This document shows, one piece after another, positions 1 to 9,832 of a stretch of 64,000 nucleotides of DNA. The notes below the pieces were generated by a model. The model did no database searches. It was given only the letters and a program-made list of their open reading frames with translations, and was not told the DNA's origin. The position numbers and the translations under genes are program-made. Position 1 is the stretch's first letter. Every line of letters starts with the position of its first letter. Origin of the DNA: Burkholderia cenocepacia. GTDB lineage: Bacteria > Pseudomonadota > Gammaproteobacteria > Burkholderiales > Burkholderiaceae. The stretch spans positions 1,798,001-1,862,000 of the forward strand of contig NZ_CP060039.1 in the NCBI RefSeq assembly GCF_014211915.1, given 5' to 3'.

Positions 1-24
1 CAGGTGGCGCTGCAAGTTTTTCAT
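1..24 (-). CDS. 5' end of a leftward gene (8 codons only)
   Basis: On the minus strand an ATG at 24-22 is preceded by GGAG seven bases upstream and opens a frame that runs off the left edge (M-K-N-L-Q-R-H-L). Only eight codons are visible, so the product cannot be named. The main support is the good ribosome binding site and a perfect palindromic operator-like site about 57 bases upstream. It could still be chance. Confidence 0.35.
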
Positions 25-80
25 GGAGTCTCCGATATCGTTATGCGACGAGCCTGGCGAGCGGTGCCGGTTCGAATGCG

Positions 81-102
81 TCAAGTTGTATATACAACTT
101 GA
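81..102. promoter_or_regulatory. Perfect 22-bp palindrome, GntR/HutC-type operator candidate
   Basis: The 22 bases read identically on both strands, with the core TTGTATATACAA flanked by CAAG/CTTG-type arms. TGTA-N2-TACA cores are known binding sites of HutC-like and other GntR-family repressors. The site lies between the FUSC gene, which ends at 316, and a leftward start codon at 24, so it probably controls that leftward gene. No regulator gene is inside the window. Confidence 0.6.
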
Positions 103-315
103 ATGTGAACGAATGATAACAAGCCGGACCCGGTGGCCGGAATCGGGTATTCCCTGACTGGCGCGGCAAGCGGAATGGGGCGTGGGGCGGTCGCGCGCCG
201 GATGCGCGGGCCGCGTGGAGCGGGTGGGGCATGCTTCGGGGATCGTTGAATCGGCGTGCGCCGGTGGCCGACCCGCGCCATGCGTGGGCCGGCCTGCCGG
301 CGCGGACATTCGGGG

Positions 316-2610
316 TCAGGCGGGCAGGCGGATCACGCTCGCATCCTTGCGGATCAGCAGCGACGACGCGAGCATCTGCTTGCACTGGTGCGCGAGCACC
401 TTCAGGTCATGCGTGAGTTCGGCGCCGACTGCATCGGATTTTTCCGCGGACACGACCATCGCATCGAGATCGCGCGTGATCTGCTTCGACGCTTCGAGCT
501 GGTCGGCAGGCGGCGGTTCGCCGGCCTCGGCCTTCTCGAGATTGTCGAGCACCGCGGCGAGGCCGCGCTGCAGCGCGTCATCGTGGACGAGGCCGCCGTC
601 GGCCGCGCATGCGCTGCGGATCAGCGGCGCGGCGGCCGTGATCTGCGCGCCGAGCACGTGCGTCTGCACGAGCAGGTCGTTCAGTTCGGGCACGAAGCGC
701 TGGTGCGCCTTCGGCTCGATCATCATCCGCTGGAACGCCTGCCCGAGGTTCGCGAACGCGATGTGCACGTCCTTGCGGGCGAGGCGGTAGCGGTAGTCGT
801 CGTCGAGGCTGGCCGTCGGAGATTCGATCGCGGCGGCGACGCCCGCGACGACGGCGGCACCGTCGGCGGTCGGCACCGGCACCGGCGGCGACATGCCGCG
901 CCCGGCGCGCCACACGGCCTCGAAATACTTGCGGGTGGACGTCAGCATGTCAGTGACGAGCTTGCCCATCAGCCGGTATTCCCAGTACGGGAACAGCCGG
1001 CTCGCGGCGATCGCGATCATGCAGCCGACCACCGTATCGATCGCGCGTTCGCCGATGATCCGCATGCTGCCCGGCGCGAGCAGGTGAAACATCAGCAGCA
1101 CGTACGACGACGTGAACACGACGCTCGCCGCATAGTTGAACAGCAGCAGGCTGTAGCTCATCACCATCGACCCGAACATGATCGCGATCAGCAGGTGCGT
1201 ATCCTTGACCGTGTAGATCAGCGCGACGCTCGCCGCGCAGCCGATCAGCGTACCGACGATACGCGCCGCGTTGCGCTGCTTGGTCAGCGAATAGCCGGGC
1301 TTCAGGATGATGATGGTCGTCATCACGATCCAGTACGCGTTGGTGAGCGGCAGCAGCCGGCCGATCCAGAAGCCGACCGCCACCGCGATCGTCACGCGCA
1401 GTGCATGGCGAAAGCTCGGCGAGCGCATGTTCAGGTTCGAGAAGATCAGCAGCGGCGACATGCGGCGGCGCTGCAGGAAGCGCGTGAGCGCCTTGTCGAT
1501 CTTCAGTTCGGTTTGCTGCGGATCGGCGTGGCCCGACAGGTTGCGGCGCATCCGGTCGATCAGGCGCGTCGCGCTCCAGATGCGCCGGAACGTCGCGACC
1601 ACGGCCGCATAGGCTTCCGCGTGGGTGGCCGCGAAGTTTTTCTTGCGCATCAACTCGATCTCGTACTCGATCGCGCGCAGCTCGGCCTTCACGCTGATGT
1701 GCGAATGCGGCGCGCGGTTTTCGAGCACCGCGAGGCCGACCTCCTCGAGATCGGCCGCGGCCTTGCGGATCAGGTCGCGATAGAAAATGATCAGGTCCGA
1801 GCCGCCGAACGTGTTGCGCACGAGCGGGTAGTCGGTGTGCGCGCCGACGAACAGCTCGTGCAGGTCGACGCTGTTGATGAACAGGTTGTACATCGTCGTG
1901 CGGCCGGGATCGAGCTTGCCGCGCCGCAGCTTCGGCAGGTTGCGCAGCACGATGTCGCGTGCGGTTTCCTGCGTTTCGACCGCGGTGATCTGCCGGGCGA
2001 CGAGATTGCGGTAGCACTCGTCGAGATCGGCGTCGAGATCGTAGAACTGCGCGCGTGCGAGCAGATAATCGGCGCAGGCGAACAGGCTTTCGGCCAGCGC
2101 CTGCTGCTCGATCCGGCGCGCCTGCCATTGCGACACGAGCGTGGCCCAGTACGTGTACCAGAGGCCGCCCGCGAGAATCCAGCCGGCGTTGACGAACGCC
2201 TGCAGCGGCGTGAACTTCTCCTCGAGCGTCATCACCATCATGAACAGCGTCGCGAAGCTGATCTGCGGCCAGCGGTTGCCGTAGACGACGATCAGCGACA
2301 GCACGAACGTGAGCGGCACGATCGTGAGCCACAGCGCGAAGATGTTCGGGGTCGCGAGGCCGGTCGCGAGCGCGGCGAGGAAGCCGATCACGCTGCACGC
2401 GAGCATTTCGTTGTGCTTGTACTTCAGCGGGCCCGGCATGTCGACCACGCACGCGCCGAGCGCGCCCGTCGAGATCGTGAAGCCGAGCTCGCGGTTGTGA
2501 AACACGATCAGGCACAACACGGCCGGCAGCGACACGCCGACCGCGATCCGCAGGCCGCCGAAAAAGTACTGGCTGTAGAAAAACTTTCTGATTTCGACCG
2601 AATAGCGCAT
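316..2610 (-). CDS. FUSC-family (YccS/YhfK-like) inner membrane protein
   Basis: This 764-residue protein has the layout of the fusaric-acid-resistance/aromatic-acid-exporter-like family: a hydrophobic N-terminal block (about residues 15-150), a long cytoplasmic helical stretch, a second membrane block (about 415-545) and a soluble C-terminal tail. The second block has the family's Asn-Ala-Tyr-Trp helix start and a Lys-Pro-Gly-Tyr turn. Members are proposed to export aromatic acids or related toxic compounds, but the substrate here cannot be read from sequence. It stands alone, divergent from recC with about 180 bases between them, and no membrane-fusion partner is next to it. Family call is firm; substrate unknown. 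Confidence 0.85.
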   Translation of the reverse strand: MRYSVEIRKFFYSQYFFGGLRIAVGVSLPAVLCLIVFHNRELGFTISTGALGACVVDMPGPLKYKHNEMLACSVIGFLAALATGLATPNIFALWLTIVPLTFVLSLIVVYGNRWPQISFATLFMMVMTLEEKFTPLQAFVNAGWILAGGLWYTYWATLVSQWQARRIEQQALAESLFACADYLLARAQFYDLDADLDECYRNLVARQITAVETQETARDIVLRNLPKLRRGKLDPGRTTMYNLFINSVDLHELFVGAHTDYPLVRNTFGGSDLIIFYRDLIRKAAADLEEVGLAVLENRAPHSHISVKAELRAIEYEIELMRKKNFAATHAEAYAAVVATFRRIWSATRLIDRMRRNLSGHADPQQTELKIDKALTRFLQRRRMSPLLIFSNLNMRSPSFRHALRVTIAVAVGFWIGRLLPLTNAYWIVMTTIIILKPGYSLTKQRNAARIVGTLIGCAASVALIYTVKDTHLLIAIMFGSMVMSYSLLLFNYAASVVFTSSYVLLMFHLLAPGSMRIIGERAIDTVVGCMIAIAASRLFPYWEYRLMGKLVTDMLTSTRKYFEAVWRAGRGMSPPVPVPTADGAAVVAGVAAAIESPTASLDDDYRYRLARKDVHIAFANLGQAFQRMMIEPKAHQRFVPELNDLLVQTHVLGAQITAAAPLIRSACAADGGLVHDDALQRGLAAVLDNLEKAEAGEPPPADQLEASKQITRDLDAMVVSAEKSDAVGAELTHDLKVLAHQCKQMLASSLLIRKDASVIRLPA

Positions 2611-2789
2611 CGATGGGCTGAATGACAGACGAAGACGCCGGGGCGGCGTATTGACTGGCGACGAGTCTATCGTATTTCGCGGCTCGCAAAAGCTGGCTGT
2701 CCGGACGATGGCCGTGGCTGCGGCCCTTTGCTATCCTTGGTCATCCTGTTCGCCCGGCCCCGTCGGTGCGAGGTTCCGACGCCCGCCTC

Positions 2790-5700
2790 ATGCTCCATCT
2801 CTTCTATTCGAACCGTCACGAAACGCTGGCCGACGCGCTGCTCGAGGATCTGGCCGCGTTCCCGGCCCGCAACGGCCCGTGGGCGCCGCAACAGGTCATC
2901 GTGCCGAGCGCGGCGCTGCGCCGCCGTCTCGAGCTCGACATCGCCGCGCGCAATGGCGTGTGCGCGAACGTCGAGTTCACCTATCTCGCGCAGTGGCTGT
3001 GGGCGCAGATCGGCCGCGTGCTGACGGTGCCCGCGCGCTCGCCGTTCGCACCCGACCGGCTCGTGTGGCGCTGCTACCGGCTGTTCGCGCAGGCGGCCGA
3101 TGGTGCGCCGTGGCTCGCGTCGCCGCGGCTCGCCGCGTATCTGTCGGCCTCCGACGATGCGATGCGCTACGAACTGGCCCATCGCGTCGCGGCCGTGCTC
3201 GATCACTACCTGACCTATCGCCCCGAATGGCTGGCCGCGTGGCAGGCCGGCGAATCGATGCTCGCGGGCGACGCCGCGCCGCGCGGGATCAGCGACGCCG
3301 CGCGCGACGACGAGCGCTGGCAGGCCGCGCTGTGGCGTGCGCTGCTCGCCGAGCTGAGCGACAGCGGCACGCCGCCGGCACACCGCTTCCTCGTCGAAGC
3401 GCGCCATCTCGATGCCGACGCGGTCGCGCGGGCCGACTGGCCCGAATCGGTCAGCGTGTTCGCGCTGCCGACGATGCCGCCGCTGCACGTCGCGCTGTTG
3501 CGCGAACTGTCGCGCTGGATCGACGTGCGCGTCTACGCGCTGAACCCGTGCCGCGAATTCTGGTTCGACATCGTGACCGCCGCGCATGCCGAGGCGCTCG
3601 ATGCTGCCGGGCGGCGCGACTACCAGGAGGTCGGTCATCCGCTGCTCGCCGAATGGGGCAGGCAGACGCAGGCGCAACTGCACATGCTGCACGAACTGAC
3701 CGAAAGCGCCGCATCGGGCGATGCGTCGCGTTTCGTCGAGAACCCCGCGCCCACCTGGCTCGCGCGCGTGCAGAACGCGATCCTCGGATTGCAGCCGGAA
3801 GCCGAAATCGGCGACACGCCGGTCGAGCGGGGGATCGAGGTGCACGTGTGCCACAGTCTCGCGCGCCAGCTCGAGGTGCTGCACGACCGGCTGCTTGCCT
3901 GGTTCGACGCCGATGCGAGCCTGCAGCCGTCCGACGTGCTCGTCGCGGTCGCCGATCTCGCCGCGGCCGGGCCGCTGATCGACGCGGTGTTCGGCACGGC
4001 CGGCGCTGGTGGCGCGCGGGTGCCGTACCGGATCACCGGCCTGCCGCCGTCGCAGGCGAACCCGGTCGCGCGCGTGCTGCTCGACTGGCTCGCGTTGCCG
4101 GAACGGCAGGTCGGCGCGCCGGAGCTGGTCGAATGGCTGCGTGTGGATGCGGTGGCCGCGCGCTACGACATCGACGCGGCCGCGCTCGAAACGGTGCAGA
4201 CCTGGCTCGCGGCCGCCGGCGCGCGGCGCGGGCTGTCGCCGCTCGCGAGCGACGACGCGGCCGTGCCCGCGCCGCGCCATACGTTCTCCGATGCGCTTGC
4301 GCGGCTCTTTCTCGGCTATGCGATGCCCGAAGGCGCGGCGCCGATCGGCGCATGGCTGCCGATCGAGGCGGCCACCGGCAGCGAGGCCGAACTGCTCGGC
4401 CGGCTCGCACGGTTTACCGACGATCTCGACGGCTTCGCGCGGCGGCTCGCGGAGTCGCACACGCCGCGCGGCTGGAGCGAACTGTTTGCCGACACGCTCG
4501 CGCGCTTCTTCGATTCGGGCGCCGCGTATGCCGACGCGCTGGCCGGCGTGCGCGACGCGCTCGACGCGATGCTGGCCGCGATGACGGAAGGGGCGCCGGA
4601 CGAGGCGTTGTCGGCGGCCGTCGTGCGCGCGGGGCTCACCGCGGCGCTCGACGATCCGGCCCGCGGCGGGGTGCCGTGGGGCGGCGTCACGTTCTCTTCG
4701 CTGACGAGCTTGCGCGGGCTGCCGTATCGCGTCGTCTGCCTGCTCGGGATGGACGATGGCGTGCTGCCAAGTCTCGCGCGCGCGGACGAATTCGACCTGA
4801 TGGCCGTGCTGCCGAAGCTGGGCGACCGGCAGCGTCGCGACGACGAGCGCAATCTGTTTCTCGACCTGTTGCTCGCCGCACGCGACCGGTTGCTGATCGC
4901 CTATACGGGCCGCAGCATCCGCGACAATGCGCCGTTGCCGCCCGCGGCGCTCGTCGACGAGCTGCTCGATCATCTGGCGATCGTCACGGCCGGGCCCGGC
5001 GCCGCACCGGATGCGGTGGATGCCGCACGGCGCGCGTTCATCGTCGAGCATCCGCTGCAACCGTTCGCGGCCGCGTATTTCCAGCCGGGCAGCGAACTCG
5101 TGTCGTACGACGCCGAGCGGGCGACGCTCGCGTCGCTGCTGGCCGCCGAAGCGTCGCGCGGCGAGCCGCGCGAGCAGCCGTTCTTCGCGCAGCCGCTGCC
5201 GGCCGAGCCGGTCGAGCCCGTCGCGTTCAGCGAATTCGAACGCTTCTGGCGGCATCCGGCGCGTGCGTTGCTACGCGGCCGGCTCGGCATCGTGCTCGCC
5301 GACGCACAGGCCGAACTGCTCGATACCGAGCCATTCGCGCTGGACTTTGCCGGCAGCGACGCGCTGGCCGAGCGCGTGCTGCCGCTCCTGATCGAAGCGA
5401 GCGAGGGTGGCGTGCACGATCACGCGCTGCGCATTGCGGACGCGAGCCCCGAACTGCCCGGCGGCGCGACGGGGGCGGTGTGGCGCGACCAGGCGCTCGG
5501 TTCGATGACGCAGCTTGCGTCGAACGTGCGCCGTGCGCTGGCCGACGGCATCGAGCGGCGGCCGTTCTCGCTCATCGTCGCACCGAAGTGGCCCGACACC
5601 GAGCAGCCGCTGTTCGGCGCCGACGACGCGATGCTGGCGGCCGACGCGGTGAGCGCGCCGCTCGAACTGCACGGCACGCTGAACCGGCTGACGCCGGCCG

Positions 5701-6128
5701 GGCAGGTCGTCTACCGCTATGCACGGCCGAGCGCGCGCGATTACCTGTCCGCGTGGCTCGCGCATCTCGTCTACTGTGCGATCGAGCCCGGCGGCCCGCG
5801 CCGCACGCTGTGGTTCGGCAGCGGCGGTGCGTTCGAGCTGACGCCCGTCGCGGCGCCGCTCGAACGGCTCGCGCCGCTGGCCGCGCTGTTTCGCGCGGGG
5901 CGGCGCATGCCGCTGCGGTTTTTCCCGCGCAGTGCGTGGGCGCGGGTATCCGACGGCGAGGCGAAGGCCGCGAGCGTGTGGATCAACGAGCGGGTCGTGA
6001 GCGAAGCCGACGACCCGGCCATCGCGATCGCGTGGCGCGGCGCGCATCCGTCGCTCGACGAGCCGTTCGGCACGCTCGCGCGGCTCGTGTTCGAGCCGCT
6101 CGTCGAACATCTGAAGGAGGTCGCATGA
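2790..6128 (+). CDS. recC: RecBCD enzyme subunit RecC (exodeoxyribonuclease V gamma)
   Basis: This 1112-residue protein is close to the 1122 residues of E. coli RecC. It starts with the family's M-L-H-L-F-Y-S-N-R signature, so the ATG at 2790 is preferred over an in-frame ATG eight codons upstream. RecC is the Chi-recognising subunit of the helicase-nuclease that processes double-strand ends; it resembles a helicase but lacks active motor motifs. The gene is first in a recC-recB-recD-arfB run, and its stop overlaps the recB start (ATGA at 6125), which suggests translational coupling and equal subunit production. Confidence 0.93.
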   Translation: MLHLFYSNRHETLADALLEDLAAFPARNGPWAPQQVIVPSAALRRRLELDIAARNGVCANVEFTYLAQWLWAQIGRVLTVPARSPFAPDRLVWRCYRLFAQAADGAPWLASPRLAAYLSASDDAMRYELAHRVAAVLDHYLTYRPEWLAAWQAGESMLAGDAAPRGISDAARDDERWQAALWRALLAELSDSGTPPAHRFLVEARHLDADAVARADWPESVSVFALPTMPPLHVALLRELSRWIDVRVYALNPCREFWFDIVTAAHAEALDAAGRRDYQEVGHPLLAEWGRQTQAQLHMLHELTESAASGDASRFVENPAPTWLARVQNAILGLQPEAEIGDTPVERGIEVHVCHSLARQLEVLHDRLLAWFDADASLQPSDVLVAVADLAAAGPLIDAVFGTAGAGGARVPYRITGLPPSQANPVARVLLDWLALPERQVGAPELVEWLRVDAVAARYDIDAAALETVQTWLAAAGARRGLSPLASDDAAVPAPRHTFSDALARLFLGYAMPEGAAPIGAWLPIEAATGSEAELLGRLARFTDDLDGFARRLAESHTPRGWSELFADTLARFFDSGAAYADALAGVRDALDAMLAAMTEGAPDEALSAAVVRAGLTAALDDPARGGVPWGGVTFSSLTSLRGLPYRVVCLLGMDDGVLPSLARADEFDLMAVLPKLGDRQRRDDERNLFLDLLLAARDRLLIAYTGRSIRDNAPLPPAALVDELLDHLAIVTAGPGAAPDAVDAARRAFIVEHPLQPFAAAYFQPGSELVSYDAERATLASLLAAEASRGEPREQPFFAQPLPAEPVEPVAFSEFERFWRHPARALLRGRLGIVLADAQAELLDTEPFALDFAGSDALAERVLPLLIEASEGGVHDHALRIADASPELPGGATGAVWRDQALGSMTQLASNVRRALADGIERRPFSLIVAPKWPDTEQPLFGADDAMLAADAVSAPLELHGTLNRLTPAGQVVYRYARPSARDYLSAWLAHLVYCAIEPGGPRRTLWFGSGGAFELTPVAAPLERLAPLAALFRAGRRMPLRFFPRSAWARVSDGEAKAASVWINERVVSEADDPAIAIAWRGAHPSLDEPFGTLARLVFEPLVEHLKEVA

Positions 6129-9100
6129 GCGCCGTGTCGCAGCAGCAGGCGCTCGAACTCGACGTGTTCGCCTGCCCGCTCGACGGCGTCAACCAGATCG
6201 AGGCGTCGGCCGGCACCGGCAAGACCTGGAACATCTGCGCGCTGTACGTGCGCCTGCTGCTCGAAAAGGATCTCGGCGCGGACGAGATCCTCGTCGTGAC
6301 CTTCACGAAAGCGGCGACGGCCGAGCTGCACGAGCGGATTCGCAGCCGGCTCGCGCAGCTTGCGCATGCGCTCGACACGGGTGACGACGGCGGAGATCCG
6401 TTCATCGCGCGCCTGCTGGAGACCACGCTCGGCGATGACGGCGCGCTCGACTCCGAGACGGCCGCGAAGCGGATCCGGCGCGCGCTGCGCGCGTTCGACC
6501 AGGCGGCGATCCATACGATCCACGCGTTCTGCCAGCGCGCGCTGCAGGAAGCGCCGTTCGCGGCCGCGATGCCGTTCGCGTTCGACATGGAGGCCGACGA
6601 TGCGTCGCTGCGCTTCGAACTCGCGGCGGATTTCTGGCGCACGCGTGTCGAACCGGCGGCCGCGCGCTGGCCGGGCTTCGCGACCTGGCTTGTCGAATCG
6701 GGCGCCGGCCCGGCCGCGCTCGATGCACAGCTTGCACGCCGGCTGAAGAAGCCGCTCGCCGCGCTGCGCTGGGATGGCGTGACCGAGCCGGACGAATCAG
6801 CCGAAGCAGCGGCGGCCGAATGCTTCGCCGAGGCGGCGCGGATGTGGGCGGCCGAGCGCGACGCGATCGATGCGTTGCTGCGCGCCGCGCAGCCCGTACT
6901 GAATCAACGCTCGCACAAGCCCGACGCGGTTACCGATGCGCTCGCCGCGTGGGCCGTGCATTTCGAGCAGGGCGACGCGACGGCCGCGCTGCCGAAAGCC
7001 GCGCTGAAGCTCACGCAAACCGCGCTGACGAAGGCGACCAAAAAAGGCGGTGCGACACCCGCACATGCGTTCTTCGACGTGGCCGACGCGCTCGAAGCGG
7101 CCGTGGCCGCAGCCGAGGCCGCGCAGCGCGCGCGCTGGCTCGCGCTGATCGCCGAATGGCTCGACATGGCGCCCGGCGAGCTGGCCGAGCGCAAGCGCAC
7201 GCGTCGCGTCGTATCGTTCGATGACCTGCTCGCGAACCTGTATCACGCGCTGCACGCGCATCCATGGCTCGCCGAGACGCTGCGCGCGCGCTATCCGGCC
7301 GCGTTGATCGACGAGTTCCAGGATACCGATCCGCTGCAGTTCGCGATCTTCGACCGGATCTTCGCGCCGCGCGGCCCGCTGTTTCTCGTCGGCGATCCGA
7401 AGCAGGCGATCTACAGTTTCCGCGCGGCCGACCTGCATACCTATCTCGCCGCGCGCGCACGGGCGAGCGCGTGCTACACGCTCGCGGTCAACCAGCGCTC
7501 GACACCCGCGATCGTCGAAGCGTGCAATCGCTTCTTCCTGTCGAATCCGCGCGCGTTCGTGCTCGACGGGCTCGACTATTACGCGGTGCGCGCCGGCACG
7601 CGTGTGCGTGCGCCGTTCGTCGACGAGACCGATCCGGGCCCGGCCGGCGATTTCCGGGTGTGGGCGCTGCCGGGCGGCGAAGGTACGCTGCTCAAGCGCG
7701 ATGCGCAGGCGCAGGCTGCACAGGCCTGCGCGGCCGAGATCGCGCGGCTGATGCGCGGCGCGCGTGAAGGGCGAGTGCGGTTGGGAGAGTCGCCGTTGTC
7801 GCCGGGCGACATCGCGGTGCTCGTGCAGACGCACCGGCAGGGCAGCCTCGTGAAGCGCGTGCTCGCGACGTGGGGCATCGGCAGCGTCGAGCTGGCTCAG
7901 GCGTCGGTGTTTTCGACCGGCGACGCCGAACAGCTCGAACGCGTGCTGGCGGCGATCGATGCGCCAGGCGACCTGCGGCGTCTGCGCGCGGCGCTCGCGT
8001 CCGACTGGTTCGGGCTCGATGCCGGCGCGCTGTGGCGCATGGAGCAGGGCGACGGCGATGCGCCACCCGGCGCGTCGGCGGCCGACAGTGCGGACGCGAT
8101 GAGCTGGGTCGAGCGCTTCTCGCGGTATCGGCTGCTGTGGCGCGAACGCGGCTTCGCGGTGATGTGGCGCACGTTCACGCGCGAGCTGCGGATCGCCGAA
8201 CGGCTGATGGGCGGTGCGGACGGCGAACGTCGCGTGACCGACATCAACCATCTGGCCGAGTTGACGCAGGCACGGGCGTCCGCGCAACCGGGTATCGCGC
8301 CGACGCTGCGCTGGCTGGCCGCGCAACGGCTGGACGGCGGCGGCGAGGAAGCGCAACTGCGGCTCGAATCCGATCGAAACCTCGTGCAGATCGTCACGGT
8401 GCACAAGTCGAAGGGGCTCGAATACGCGGTCGTGTTCTGTCCGTTCCTCAACGACGGCGGGCTGCGCGAGCCGCCGTCTTCCGCGCTGCCCGATGCGCGC
8501 GAGTATCACGACGACGCGGGCGAGGCGGTGCTGCATTACGGATGCGACGACGAAGCGGCCGCGCACGCGGCGCGGCAGGCGCTGCGCGAGCAGGCCGCGG
8601 AGCGCGCGCGGCTCGTCTACGTGGCGCTCACGCGCGCGGTGTATCGCTGCTATGTCGTCGCCGGGCCCTACCTGTCGTCGCGTTCGACGCGCGAAGCGCG
8701 GCGCAGCGTGCTCAACTGGCTCGTCGCCGGTGCCGGCCATGCGTTCGATGCGTGGCTCGACGAGCCGCCCGACGAAGCCGCGCTCGAGGCGGCATGGCGC
8801 GCGCTCGCGGGCGGCCCCGTGAGCGTCGCGCCGCTGCCCGTGCCCGCGCGCCGCGAGCGTCTCGCGGCCGGGCACGACGCGTCGCAGACGCTCGCGGCGC
8901 GCCATGCGACGCGCGTGCTGCGCGATGCGTGGCGGATGGCGAGCTTCAGCTCGCTGACCGCGTCGATGGCGCGCGAGGAGGCGGGCGTCGCGGCCGTGCC
9001 CGACGACGAACTGCGGCCCGATCACGATGCGCTCGCCGCGGTAACGCCGGACGGCGAACTGATATTCGCCGATACGATTGCGACCGATCCGCCGGACGAC

Positions 9101-9832
9101 GACATCCTCGTGTTCCCGCGCGGCGCGGCGGCGGGCGAATGCCTGCACCGCCTGTTCGAACTCAGCCGGTTCACGGAGCCCGAATCGTGGCACGCGGCCG
9201 CGCTTGGCGCGCTGCACGACCGGCCGGTCGAGGCCGAGCCGGCGCTTGCGGCGCGACTGCCGGCGATGATGGTGCGGCTCGTCGACGATGTCGTGCACAC
9301 CGAGCTCGTGTCGGGCATGCGGCTCGTCGATCTCGATCCGGCGAAGCGGCTCGACGAAATGGGTTTCCTGTTTCCGGCGCCGTCGTTGGACCTGCTGGCG
9401 CTGCGCCGGCTACTGGTCGCGCACGGTTATCCGGACGTTGCACTGGAGGCGGGCACGCTCGCCGGTTTCATCAAGGGTTTCATCGACATGATCGTCGAAC
9501 ACGACGGCCGTTTCTGGATCGTCGACTGGAAGTCGAACCACCTCGGCACGACACCGGACGCCTACGGCCCGCGCGCGCTCGACGTCGCGATGGCCGATCA
9601 CGCATATCACCTGCAGGCGCTGCTCTATACGGTCGCGCTGCATCGCTACCTGTGCGGCCGGTTGCCGGATTACGACTACGACACGCATATCGCGGGTTAC
9701 CTGTACCTGTTCGTGCGCGGCGTGCGGCCAGGTTGGCGCAGCGGCGGCGAGCCGGCCGGCGTGCATGCGCGGCGGCCCGCCCGCGCGCTCGTCGACGCAC
9801 TCGACCGGATGATGGAAGGGGGCCGCGCATGA
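6125..9832 (+). CDS. recB: RecBCD enzyme subunit RecB (helicase-nuclease, beta)
   Basis: RecB is the 3'-5' SF1 helicase and the nuclease of RecBCD. The 1235-residue product has Walker A A-S-A-G-T-G-K-T at 27-34, the UvrD-type Walker B D-E-F-Q-D-T-D near 396, and V-H-K-S-K-G-L-E and Y-V-A-L-T-R-A motor motifs further on. The C-terminal nuclease domain carries I-K-G-F-I-D and V-D-W-K-S-N (about 1120-1140) followed by a Q-x-x-x-Y helix. The ATG at 6125 overlaps the recC stop; the reading frame is open upstream, but that extension lies inside recC. The stop overlaps the recD start. Confidence 0.95.
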   Translation: MSAVSQQQALELDVFACPLDGVNQIEASAGTGKTWNICALYVRLLLEKDLGADEILVVTFTKAATAELHERIRSRLAQLAHALDTGDDGGDPFIARLLETTLGDDGALDSETAAKRIRRALRAFDQAAIHTIHAFCQRALQEAPFAAAMPFAFDMEADDASLRFELAADFWRTRVEPAAARWPGFATWLVESGAGPAALDAQLARRLKKPLAALRWDGVTEPDESAEAAAAECFAEAARMWAAERDAIDALLRAAQPVLNQRSHKPDAVTDALAAWAVHFEQGDATAALPKAALKLTQTALTKATKKGGATPAHAFFDVADALEAAVAAAEAAQRARWLALIAEWLDMAPGELAERKRTRRVVSFDDLLANLYHALHAHPWLAETLRARYPAALIDEFQDTDPLQFAIFDRIFAPRGPLFLVGDPKQAIYSFRAADLHTYLAARARASACYTLAVNQRSTPAIVEACNRFFLSNPRAFVLDGLDYYAVRAGTRVRAPFVDETDPGPAGDFRVWALPGGEGTLLKRDAQAQAAQACAAEIARLMRGAREGRVRLGESPLSPGDIAVLVQTHRQGSLVKRVLATWGIGSVELAQASVFSTGDAEQLERVLAAIDAPGDLRRLRAALASDWFGLDAGALWRMEQGDGDAPPGASAADSADAMSWVERFSRYRLLWRERGFAVMWRTFTRELRIAERLMGGADGERRVTDINHLAELTQARASAQPGIAPTLRWLAAQRLDGGGEEAQLRLESDRNLVQIVTVHKSKGLEYAVVFCPFLNDGGLREPPSSALPDAREYHDDAGEAVLHYGCDDEAAAHAARQALREQAAERARLVYVALTRAVYRCYVVAGPYLSSRSTREARRSVLNWLVAGAGHAFDAWLDEPPDEAALEAAWRALAGGPVSVAPLPVPARRERLAAGHDASQTLAARHATRVLRDAWRMASFSSLTASMAREEAGVAAVPDDELRPDHDALAAVTPDGELIFADTIATDPPDDDILVFPRGAAAGECLHRLFELSRFTEPESWHAAALGALHDRPVEAEPALAARLPAMMVRLVDDVVHTELVSGMRLVDLDPAKRLDEMGFLFPAPSLDLLALRRLLVAHGYPDVALEAGTLAGFIKGFIDMIVEHDGRFWIVDWKSNHLGTTPDAYGPRALDVAMADHAYHLQALLYTVALHRYLCGRLPDYDYDTHIAGYLYLFVRGVRPGWRSGGEPAGVHARRPARALVDALDRMMEGGRA

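Noticed and set aside
256..2625. 789-residue open frame on the plus strand opposite the FUSC gene
   Set aside because: Composition is Arg/His/Asp-rich with no fold or domain, as expected for the antisense of a high-GC gene; the opposite frame has clear membrane helices.
2651..6124. 1158-codon upstream extension of the recB frame
   Set aside because: It overlaps recC entirely and is Arg/Ala low-complexity; the RecB family starts at the ATG at 6125.
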